A stretch of 64,000 bases of DNA from NCBI GenBank assembly GCA_026391355.1, contig JAPLDH010000015.1, forward strand, positions 31,916 to 95,915. Reading direction: 5' to 3'. Source of the DNA: Bacteroidota bacterium. GTDB taxonomy: Bacteria; Bacteroidota; Bacteroidia; Bacteroidales; FEN-979. How positions within the stretch are numbered: the first letter of the stretch is position 1; each line of letters opens with the position of its first letter. Below the pieces are notes generated by a model. The model saw only the letters and a list, made by a program, of their open reading frames with translations, searched no databases and had not been told where the DNA came from. Positions 17,107 through 24,952 of the stretch are shown one piece after another. Position numbers and translations under genes: made by a program.

Positions 17107-19044
17107 ATGAACATTCTTATCTGGCTGATCCCCTTATTTCCCCTCCTTGGTTTTCTCATACTGGGACTTGGCTTTAAAAGGATTCCCAAAGCCATCGCCT
17201 CCTTTATTGGTACTGGAACCATTGGTATTTCTTTTATCTTCAGCATTATCCTATTCATCAATTCTACTCACCAAATCACCAGTTCACCAGTTCACCAGCT
17301 CACCAGCTCACCAGTTCACCATCTATTTACCTGGTTCTCAATTGGCAATCTGACAATTCCATTTTCCTTCCTTATCGATCCGCTTTCCATACTTATGCTT
17401 TTAATTGTGACCGGCGTCGGATTCATTATCCATGTTTATTCAGTTGGCTATATGGGTCATGACGAAGGTTTCAACCGGTTTTTCGCCAACATGAACCTGT
17501 TTGTATTTTTCATGTTGTTACTGGTGATGGGAGCAAATTACCCGGTAATGTTCATCGGATGGGAAGGAGTTGGCCTTTGTTCTTACCTGCTCATCGGTTT
17601 CTGGTTCAGAAATCATGAGTTCAATGCAGCGGCCATTAAAGCATTCATCATGAACCGCATCGGCGATCTGGGTTTCCTGCTGGGGATGTTTTTACTTTTT
17701 ACAACATTTAAAAGTCTTAATTTCAACGAGATATTTTCGTTGGCAAAAGGGATGACGCCGGGCAACGGAACCATGGTTGCAATTACACTTTTGCTTTTTG
17801 TTGGCGCCATCGGGAAAAGTGCTCAGATCCCGCTATATACCTGGCTTCCTGATGCAATGGCCGGCCCAACACCTGTTTCAGCGCTGATTCATGCAGCAAC
17901 AATGGTAACTGCAGGTGTATATATGATTGCCCGCTCTCATATCCTTTACCTGCTTGCACCGGCTACTATGAACGTGATTACTGCTGTCAGTCTTTTTACG
18001 GCGCTTTTCGCTGCCACGATTGCCATATACCAGAATGACATTAAGAAGATCCTTGCTTATTCCACCATCAGCCAACTGGGATATATGTTTCTCGGCCTGA
18101 GTATGGGTGCATTCACCGGGGCCATGTTCCACCTGACCACCCATGCTTTCTTCAAAGCATTGCTGTTCCTTGCTGCAGGAAGCCTGATTCATGCACTCAA
18201 CGGAGAGCAGGATATCCGGAAAATGGGAGGATTGAAGTCTAAGCTTACCAAAACCTGGTGGACTTTCCTGATCGGAACAGTGGCAATCAGCGGAATTCCT
18301 CCCTTCTCCGGATTTTTTTCAAAAGATGAGATCCTGCTCAGTGTGTTCAGGAACAGTATCACCCTCTGGACCATTGCGACAATCGGAGCTTTACTGACAG
18401 CCTTCTATATGTTCAGACTGTTATTCCTCACATTTTACGGAAAATACAGAGGTCAGGCCGATCGGGAAAGTTCTATTCATGAATCGCCGAAAGTGATGAT
18501 AATTCCACTCATCACGCTTGCCGTTTTATCTGCCCTGGGAGGGATCATCAATTTACCCGGATTATTTGGCGGATCAACCATGCTTGAGCAATACCTTGCA
18601 CCGGTATTTGCAGGGGCTGAGCAATTTATCAGGCCTCCTAATTATTCAGTCCAGCCCCTTACCGAGTGGCTTTTAATCGCCGTGATCGTCGTTTACATCG
18701 GGGCAATGGTGTTAATCGCATATTCCAGATGGATGAAAAATAAGTTGGTCCCGGATGCTAAAGTGATTGAAAAGTCCTTTTTTACCCGGCTCTGCGTGAA
18801 CAAGTTTTACGTGGATGAAGCCTACGATGCAGTTATCGTAAAACCGGTTCTCTGGTTCTCAAGGATATTGGACGAAATTGTTGACACAGGGATCATCGAC
18901 CGGGTTGTTACCGGAACAGGTCGGGTAACGGTCTGGACCGGGAATACCGTACGCTACCTGCAAACAGGACATGTCGGATTTTACCTGTTTGTAATGATCG
19001 GCGCCATCATTGCTATTTTAGTGTATAACCTACTGATATTATGA
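17107..19044 (+). CDS. nuoL: NADH-quinone oxidoreductase subunit L
   Basis: A 645-residue antiporter-like proton-pumping subunit with about 14-16 helices and the long lateral helix near its C-terminus. Signatures include FIGWEGVGLCSYLLIGFW (TM5 Glu), KAFIMNRIGDLGF, GKSAQIPLYTWLPDAMAGPTPVSALIHAATMVTAGVYM and AYSTISQLGYMFLGLSMG. Residues about 54-73 in the loop between TM2 and TM3 are encoded by seven tandem TCACCAGT-type octamers (17268-17323). They read as repeated SPVHQLTS-like text, an in-frame low-complexity insertion that most NuoL proteins lack. Confidence 0.96.
   Translation: MNILIWLIPLFPLLGFLILGLGFKRIPKAIASFIGTGTIGISFIFSIILFINSTHQITSSPVHQLTSSPVHHLFTWFSIGNLTIPFSFLIDPLSILMLLIVTGVGFIIHVYSVGYMGHDEGFNRFFANMNLFVFFMLLLVMGANYPVMFIGWEGVGLCSYLLIGFWFRNHEFNAAAIKAFIMNRIGDLGFLLGMFLLFTTFKSLNFNEIFSLAKGMTPGNGTMVAITLLLFVGAIGKSAQIPLYTWLPDAMAGPTPVSALIHAATMVTAGVYMIARSHILYLLAPATMNVITAVSLFTALFAATIAIYQNDIKKILAYSTISQLGYMFLGLSMGAFTGAMFHLTTHAFFKALLFLAAGSLIHALNGEQDIRKMGGLKSKLTKTWWTFLIGTVAISGIPPFSGFFSKDEILLSVFRNSITLWTIATIGALLTAFYMFRLLFLTFYGKYRGQADRESSIHESPKVMIIPLITLAVLSALGGIINLPGLFGGSTMLEQYLAPVFAGAEQFIRPPNYSVQPLTEWLLIAVIVVYIGAMVLIAYSRWMKNKLVPDAKVIEKSFFTRLCVNKFYVDEAYDAVIVKPVLWFSRILDEIVDTGIIDRVVTGTGRVTVWTGNTVRYLQTGHVGFYLFVMIGAIIAILVYNLLIL
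17268..17323 (+). repeat. Intragenic octamer array in nuoL
   Basis: Seven consecutive 8-nt units (TCACCAAA, TCACCAGT, TCACCAGC, TCACCATC types), 56 nt in all, lie inside the nuoL frame. The same word family recurs at 26165-26196 in a different gene. Confidence 0.85.
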
Positions 19045-19045
19045 C

Positions 19046-20494
19046 ATGTTGACAGGAATACTGATTTTATTTCCATTGCTCGGCTCTTTAGTGCTTCTTT
19101 TTGGAAGGGATTCCGGGAAGATCAGGAGATTGGCATTGGGAATTTCGCTTGTTGAATTTGGCTTAGCCCTCTATGGCCTCTATCTTTTTGTCACAACATG
19201 CCATTGTCAACTGCAGATGGAAATTAACTGGGCAAACAGCCTTGGAGTGACCCTCCGCTTCGGGATGGACGGAATATCCCTACTTCTTGTGTTGCTTACC
19301 ACTTTTCTTATCCCATTGATCATCCTGTCCTCTTTTCGTCATGAATACAGGAACCCATATGCATTCTATGCATTGATATTATTGATGGAGACAGCCTTTA
19401 TCGGGGTTTTCTGCGCAATGAACGGGATTGTGTTTTATGTTTTCTGGGAACTGGCGCTGATTCCAGCCTGGTTCATCTGTGCTGTTTGGGGTGGAAATGA
19501 CAGAATCCGGATCACCTTTAAATTCTTCATTTATACCTTCGTGGGTAGCCTGGCCATGCTTGGGGCATTGGTTTACCTGTATTACAGGACTCCCATGCCG
19601 CATTCGTTTGATATTCGTTTTCTTTATGGTGCAATTCTTTCGTATAAAGAACAGGTCTGGATATTCTGGGCATTTTTCCTGGCATTTGCGATCAAGATCC
19701 CGGTGTTTCCCTTTCATACCTGGCAACCGGATACCTATACTGAATCACCAGCAGGTGGAACCATGCTGTTGTCGGGGATCATGCTGAAAATGGGAATCTA
19801 CGGGCTGATCCGGTTTTTGTTACCCATCTGCTATGGGGTATTGAAGGACTGGGGAATGGTTGCAATGATCATGGCCGTAGCCGGGATTATCTATGCTTCT
19901 GTTATTGCTCTTCGCCAGAATGACATGAAACGTCTGGTCGCCTGGTCGTCAATCGCACATGTAGGGCTGATCACTGCAGGGATCTTCACGCTTACAATAA
20001 AAGCGATGGAAGGAGCGGTCATCCAGATGATTTCTCATGGGATCAACATCGTCGGGTTATTTATAATCCTTGACATCATCGAAAGACGGATGAAAACCCG
20101 GAAGATCTCTGAGTTGGGAGGAATTGCGAACGGTGCTCCCTGGCTGGCTGTCTCCTTTATGATCATTCTGCTGGGAGTCGTCGCACTTCCTTCAACAAAT
20201 GGATTTATCGGCGAATTCCTGCTACTTTTCGGATTGTTCGAATACAATTACATCATTGCAGGGATTGCCGGTCTGACGATCATCTTCACTGCGATATACA
20301 TGCTGAGGATGTTCCAACGGGCCATGCTGGGAGAAAAGAACGAACTGACTGCGGCATTTACCGATCTTACAATGGCTGAAACAATTACCCTTGTCCCGGT
20401 GATCATAATGATCCTCTGGATCGGTCTGTTCCCGGGTTTCTTCCTGCAACTGGCAGAACCTGCAATTAAAGATATTCTTATGTTTACACGCTAA
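19046..20494 (+). CDS. nuoM: NADH-quinone oxidoreductase subunit M
   Basis: A 482-residue antiporter-like proton-pumping subunit with about 14 helices. Recognisable stretches are FGMDGISLLLVLLTTFLIPL, FYVFWELALIPAWFICAVWGG (the TM5 Glu), AFAIKIPVFPFHTWQPDTYTESPAGGTMLLSGIMLKMGIYGLIRF and SSIAHVGLITAGIFT. The start is one base after the nuoL stop. It is followed by nuoN with a 4-nt gap. Confidence 0.96.
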   Translation: MLTGILILFPLLGSLVLLFGRDSGKIRRLALGISLVEFGLALYGLYLFVTTCHCQLQMEINWANSLGVTLRFGMDGISLLLVLLTTFLIPLIILSSFRHEYRNPYAFYALILLMETAFIGVFCAMNGIVFYVFWELALIPAWFICAVWGGNDRIRITFKFFIYTFVGSLAMLGALVYLYYRTPMPHSFDIRFLYGAILSYKEQVWIFWAFFLAFAIKIPVFPFHTWQPDTYTESPAGGTMLLSGIMLKMGIYGLIRFLLPICYGVLKDWGMVAMIMAVAGIIYASVIALRQNDMKRLVAWSSIAHVGLITAGIFTLTIKAMEGAVIQMISHGINIVGLFIILDIIERRMKTRKISELGGIANGAPWLAVSFMIILLGVVALPSTNGFIGEFLLLFGLFEYNYIIAGIAGLTIIFTAIYMLRMFQRAMLGEKNELTAAFTDLTMAETITLVPVIIMILWIGLFPGFFLQLAEPAIKDILMFTR

Positions 20495-20498
20495 TAAC

Positions 20499-21875
20499 AT
20501 GAATACAATAATTGCCCTTACAGTTTTAGGTGTGGCGATCCTTTTCTTAGGAATACTTAAGAAAAACTCCTGGTTATTGCCGACCATCCTGGCAGGTATC
20601 CCCATTGTCCTTATCCTGACCATCACCGGGTGGGATACCAACCGGCATTATTTCAATGATATGCTGATCGTTGATAATTATGCAGTGACGTTTAATTCTG
20701 TCATGATCTTTTCGACCTTCCTGATATTTATGTTTGCAGGAAAATATTACCACCTGGTACAACGCTCGCTCGACGACATTTATGCCATTGTGATCTTTGC
20801 TCTTGTGGGATGTGTTTTGATGACCTCATACGGAAACCTGATCATGCTTTTCCTGGGCATAGAAACCCTTTCCATAGCTCTCTATATCCTTGCCGGAAGT
20901 CACAAAGAGTCGATTACTTCCAATGAAGCAACGCTGAAATATTTTCTGTTGGGTTCTTTTCTTTCGGGTTTTCTTCTTTTCGGGATTGCTTTAATTTATG
21001 GAGCATCCGGAACGTTTAACCTGGATGGGATCAATTCCTATGTTATAAATCATGCTTCACATCTTCCACCGATATTTAAGGCAGGATTGTTTTTAATGAT
21101 CATCGGTCTGGCATTTAAAATTGCCATAGTACCGTTTCATTTCTGGGCTCCGGATGTTTATGAAGGGACACCGACCCTCGTTTCAGCATTCATGGTTACA
21201 GTTGTGAAAACAGCCAGTATCATAGCCTTATTCAGACTGTTCAGCACCAGTTTTTCTGCTGTGAAAGAACTCTGGGAGCCGACCCTGGCAATCCTGGCTG
21301 TTCTGACCATTCTTGTCGGGAACTTCACAGGTTTATACCAGACCAACCTGAAGCGGATGCTTGCCTATTCCAGTATTTCCCATTCAGGATATATGATGCT
21401 TGCGGTAATTGCTTTCAGTCATAGTTCGGCCAATACCCTTTTATTCTATGCGTTTGCATATTCAGTTGCTACGATCCTTGCTTTTGGTGTTCTTATCCTG
21501 GTGAGGGAGGCAAAAGGCAATGACCTGTTTACTTCATTCAGGGGCCTTGCAAAACGAAACCCGGTTGAAGCTTTTTCACTTTCGGTTGCTATGCTTTCGC
21601 TCACAGGTATTCCGCCATTGGCAGGTTTCTTCGCTAAATATTATCTTTTCTTTACCGTGATGGATAAAGGCTATCTCTGGTTGATGATCATAGCAATCGT
21701 TGGATCGGCGGTCAGCGCGGTGTACTATTTTAAGCCGGTGATCTCCATGTATTTAGAGGAGGGGCAGGAATTCGATCTGAAGGCAGGTGTGGCTTACAGG
21801 ATGAGCCTGCTTTTCCTTGCAATACTGACAGTTCTCACTGGAGTATTGCCATTCTTCCTGATAAATTTAATCTGA
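20499..21875 (+). CDS. nuoN: NADH-quinone oxidoreductase subunit N
   Basis: Last gene of the operon; a 458-residue antiporter-like subunit. Signatures are LIMLFLGIETLSIALYILAGS (TM5 Glu), LKYFLLGSFLSGFLLFG, LAFKIAIVPFHFWAPDVYEGTPTLVSAFMVTVVKTA and AYSSISHSGYMML. The operon thus holds all of A to N, and the membrane subunits L, M and N are all present. The stop is one base from the end of the convergent ferritin-like gene, leaving no space for a separate terminator. Confidence 0.96.
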   Translation: MNTIIALTVLGVAILFLGILKKNSWLLPTILAGIPIVLILTITGWDTNRHYFNDMLIVDNYAVTFNSVMIFSTFLIFMFAGKYYHLVQRSLDDIYAIVIFALVGCVLMTSYGNLIMLFLGIETLSIALYILAGSHKESITSNEATLKYFLLGSFLSGFLLFGIALIYGASGTFNLDGINSYVINHASHLPPIFKAGLFLMIIGLAFKIAIVPFHFWAPDVYEGTPTLVSAFMVTVVKTASIIALFRLFSTSFSAVKELWEPTLAILAVLTILVGNFTGLYQTNLKRMLAYSSISHSGYMMLAVIAFSHSSANTLLFYAFAYSVATILAFGVLILVREAKGNDLFTSFRGLAKRNPVEAFSLSVAMLSLTGIPPLAGFFAKYYLFFTVMDKGYLWLMIIAIVGSAVSAVYYFKPVISMYLEEGQEFDLKAGVAYRMSLLFLAILTVLTGVLPFFLINLI

Positions 21876-21876
21876 T

Positions 21877-22338
21877 TTACAGAAACCGGCTGATCAGCGC
21901 TACATGTGATTTTTCCTCATCAATGATCTGCATGATCATCTTTCGGGCGTCATTCTTTGCTTTTTTATACAACTCTTCGTAAAACGCCACACTGTCCTTT
22001 TCAAATTTTAAGGCAAGTTCCAGGGCTTCCTTCGGTGATGAAACGTCCTTTGCTATTTTTCCGCCGGCGTCTTTCTTCCCAAAGATATGAGAGTCAGCCA
22101 GAAAATTAATGTACCCGGCAGCTTCATCCTGATCAAATTCAAAATTTTCTGCTTCAAATTGTGCAGAAAGTTTTTGAAAAACATCGGAATGATGCACCTC
22201 CATTTCCGCAAGGTCAAGGAATAGATTTTTTATATCGTTCGGCGCTTTGATGTTCTTCGCAGCAGTTATATAATAATCATAACCATTTTGTTCAATCCTG
22301 ACGGCAATTTCAATTATCTCTTGTCCTGAATAATACAT
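21877..22338 (-). CDS. Ferritin-like/rubrerythrin-type di-iron protein
   Basis: A 153-residue helical protein without the C-terminal rubredoxin domain. Metal-ligand-like patterns are in IEIAVRIEQNGYDYY, LAEMEVHHSDVF, ALKFEKDSVAFYEEL and QIIDEEKSHVALI. That is two E...ExxH sets, as in the erythrin half of rubrerythrins. Such proteins are tied to peroxide reduction or iron handling in anaerobes and microaerophiles. It converges tightly with nuoN. Its own promoter is suggested by the minus-strand TATATTTG at 22385-22392. Confidence 0.8.
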   Translation of the reverse strand: MYYSGQEIIEIAVRIEQNGYDYYITAAKNIKAPNDIKNLFLDLAEMEVHHSDVFQKLSAQFEAENFEFDQDEAAGYINFLADSHIFGKKDAGGKIAKDVSSPKEALELALKFEKDSVAFYEELYKKAKNDARKMIMQIIDEEKSHVALISRFL

Positions 22339-22384
22339 GGGTTCAATATTTAGTGATTACATTATTTATTCTAATTCCAAACAA

Positions 22385-22392
22385 CAAATATA
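22385..22392 (-). promoter_or_regulatory. -7 box of the ferritin-like gene
   Basis: It reads TATATTTG on the minus strand, an exact TAnnTTTG, about 47 nt before the ATG at 22338. Confidence 0.45.
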
Positions 22393-22447
22393 CTATGTTT
22401 ATCCTTGTAAATATCTGCAGATATTTTCCCCTCTTAATAAATTTACT

Positions 22448-22455
22448 TAAATTTG
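22448..22455 (+). promoter_or_regulatory. -7 box of the Omp28-like T9SS gene
   Basis: TAAATTTG matches TAnnTTTG exactly, about 44 nt before the ATG at 22499. Confidence 0.45.
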
Positions 22456-22498
22456 AACGGTTTTAATTTCAACAATTTAGTAAACAAACCCAAAAAAT

Positions 22499-24847
22499 AT
22501 GAAAAGATTTATCTTCTTTGTCATTGCATTATATGCAACTGTCATTGTTTTTGGACAGGTTCCAAGAAACATGGTGATCATGGAAACCGGCACCAGTACT
22601 CTTTGTACTTATTGTCCCGGGTCAGCCATGGGTGCCGATGATCTTATTGCCAATGGTTGTGCCGTTGCAGTTATCGAATATCACAGCAATGGACTCGGCA
22701 CTGAACCTTTCACCAATTCATACTCAACTGCCCGGAATGCATATTATAATATTACAGGTCTGCCCACGGCTTTTTTTGATGGAGTATTGAGTTATGTGGG
22801 AGGAAGTCACACCGTAAGCATGTATCCCCAGTACCTTCCCTTGTACAATCAGCGTCATGCGATTCAATCGCCTTTGACAATTGATATTTCTGGAACATCC
22901 CCTTCCTCGAATGTTTATAATATCACCCTCTCCGTACATAAGGTTTCGACAATAACCGCATCTGACATGAGATTGCATTGTGTTCTGACTGAATCTGCCA
23001 TTCCATATTCATGGGAAGGTTTGTCGATCCTGAATTATGTGGAAAGATTAATGGTTCCTGATCAGAACGGGACAAACATCTCTTTCGGTACCGGCGATAT
23101 GCAAATCGTTACCCTGACCTTTACCAAGGATGCATCATGGGTCAACGGCAATTGCGAGCTGATCTCCTTCGTGCAGGATAACACCACAAAAGAAATTCTG
23201 CAGGGAGTAAAAGTCTCATTAAATTCGCTTCAGCCCCCGATGGCAGTTGATTTCACAGGTACACCTACCACAGGTTGTGCTCCTTTAACTACCAATTTTA
23301 CGAGTATAGCTCCGGCAGCCAATACCTATCAGTGGAGTTTCCCGGGAGGTACACCTGCATCCGCAACCACTCAGAATGTATCTGTAACTTACAGCACTGC
23401 CGGAACCAATGATGTTGCTCTTATGGCATGGAGTACGACAACCTGGAAAGGAAATAAGGCAACCAAGACCGGCTATATTACCGCCACCTCAACCCCGGTT
23501 GCCCCTGGGACACCTACAGGTAACGCAAGCATGTGTTCCAATCCCGGTAGCGTTGTTTATACTACTTCAGGATCTACCGGAGCCACCAGCTATAACTGGG
23601 ATCTTCAACCGCCATCAGCAGGAACGCTTACGAACAACGGAACCAGTTGTACTGTTGCCTGGAGCAGTTCCTATATCGGTACAGCGAACTTAAAAGTACA
23701 GGCAACCAACTCCTGCGGTACAGGACCCTGGTCGGCTTCGCTAATTATTACCCTCTACCAGGTACCTACTGTTCCGGGTACACCAACCGGTCCCGCTCAG
23801 ATTTGCCAGGATCCCCCCAACACCGTCTATAATACCAGTGGCGCTACTCCGGCCACATCTTATACCTGGGAAATCGTACCAAGTACTGCTGGTACATTGA
23901 CTCCCGCAGGGACTACCGTAACTGTGGATTGGGCCGGCAATTTTGTGGGCACTGCACAGCTTCATGTAGCTGCAATCAATGGAACCTGCCAGGGTAGTTG
24001 GTCCGCTTTCCTCGATATCGTTGTCAGCACGGGACCAGGAATCTTTAATGTTACCGGTGGTGGCGCATACTGCGGTCAGGGAGGTAATGGTTCTCCGGTC
24101 GGAGTCAGCGGATCACAAACAGGTGTTGACTATACACTCTATCTTAATGGAACTTCAACTTCAAACGTGGTTTCCGGAACAGGAAGCCCCATTTCCTTCG
24201 GAAACCAGATAAATGCCGGTAATTATACCGTTGTAGCCTCATATCCGGGTAATTCTTACTGCAATGTGAACATGAACGGAACAGTCACCGTTTCTGTTGA
24301 CCCACAGGTTCCGGATGCTCCTGCTTCTCCCAACGGCCCAACCACTGTTCACAGCGGATCAACTCCGAATACCGATTATTCAACAACCGGAGGGACCTAT
24401 GCAACAACCTATACCTGGGAACTGACCCCGATAAGCGCCGGTACTATTGCCGGGACCACAAGCATAGGTACTGCAACCTGGGACAATGCCTTTATCGGCA
24501 CTGCCCACATCAAGGTGAAAGGGGTAAACTCCTGTGGAGGAGGTTCCTTCTCAAACGAACTGACAGTATCCGTGGATAACTCCGTTGGAATTGCTGAGAT
24601 CAAAGGCAAAAAAACCTTGTCGATCTATCCAAACCCTGCTAATGAGACCCTCAACATCCAGACAGGAAAAACACTTGTTGCAGATATCCGGATATACAAT
24701 TCCCTTGGATCGATTGTTCTTGCACAACAGAAAGTCGAATTGAAAGCCATTCACCAGGTGGATGTCTCCCAGTTGAAACCCGGCGTTTATTTCATCAGGA
24801 TCACCGGAAATGATGTTCAGGAGATCCAGAAAATTGTGATCCAATAA
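22499..24847 (+). CDS. Secreted Omp28-like protein with PKD/Ig-like repeats and T9SS sorting domain
   Basis: A 782-residue exported protein. A signal peptide (MKRFIFFVIALYATVIVFGQ) is followed by an Omp28-like, thioredoxin-fold region of about 230 residues with a CTYC motif at residues 36-39 and the GLPTAFFDG loop. Next come a PKD-like domain (residues about 250-330, YQWSFPGGTP) and several Ig-like repeats. Their recurring pattern is PGTPTG, a Cys, VVYTTSG, TSYNWDL and AGTLT. The last about 75 residues are a type A T9SS sorting domain (SIYPNPANETLNI, LKPGVYFIRI). It should be secreted through the type IX system and attached to or released from the surface. Binding target unknown. Confidence 0.88.
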   Translation: MKRFIFFVIALYATVIVFGQVPRNMVIMETGTSTLCTYCPGSAMGADDLIANGCAVAVIEYHSNGLGTEPFTNSYSTARNAYYNITGLPTAFFDGVLSYVGGSHTVSMYPQYLPLYNQRHAIQSPLTIDISGTSPSSNVYNITLSVHKVSTITASDMRLHCVLTESAIPYSWEGLSILNYVERLMVPDQNGTNISFGTGDMQIVTLTFTKDASWVNGNCELISFVQDNTTKEILQGVKVSLNSLQPPMAVDFTGTPTTGCAPLTTNFTSIAPAANTYQWSFPGGTPASATTQNVSVTYSTAGTNDVALMAWSTTTWKGNKATKTGYITATSTPVAPGTPTGNASMCSNPGSVVYTTSGSTGATSYNWDLQPPSAGTLTNNGTSCTVAWSSSYIGTANLKVQATNSCGTGPWSASLIITLYQVPTVPGTPTGPAQICQDPPNTVYNTSGATPATSYTWEIVPSTAGTLTPAGTTVTVDWAGNFVGTAQLHVAAINGTCQGSWSAFLDIVVSTGPGIFNVTGGGAYCGQGGNGSPVGVSGSQTGVDYTLYLNGTSTSNVVSGTGSPISFGNQINAGNYTVVASYPGNSYCNVNMNGTVTVSVDPQVPDAPASPNGPTTVHSGSTPNTDYSTTGGTYATTYTWELTPISAGTIAGTTSIGTATWDNAFIGTAHIKVKGVNSCGGGSFSNELTVSVDNSVGIAEIKGKKTLSIYPNPANETLNIQTGKTLVADIRIYNSLGSIVLAQQKVELKAIHQVDVSQLKPGVYFIRITGNDVQEIQKIVIQ

Positions 24848-24863
24848 ATTCAAACCTTATAGG

Positions 24864-24919
24864 GGGTGACTAAAAAGTAAAGATTTTCTTTAAACCGCAA
24901 AGACTTTTTGGTTAGTCCC
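24864..24919 (+). terminator. Long inverted repeat after the Omp28-like gene
   Basis: GGGTGACTAAAAAGT at 24864-24878 pairs with ACTTTTTGGTTAGTCCC at 24903-24919, separated by an A/T-rich loop. The position just after the stop at 24847 suggests a transcription terminator, though no clear T-run follows. Confidence 0.4.
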
Positions 24920-24952
24920 ATGGGGGATGAGTTCTCTGCCTAAGTTACCCGG

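Noticed and set aside
24901..24952. Possible small RNA or riboswitch before the transglutaminase-like gene
   Set aside because: Only the inverted repeat at 24864-24919 is visible, which is better explained as a terminator region of the upstream gene; no known riboswitch core is recognised.
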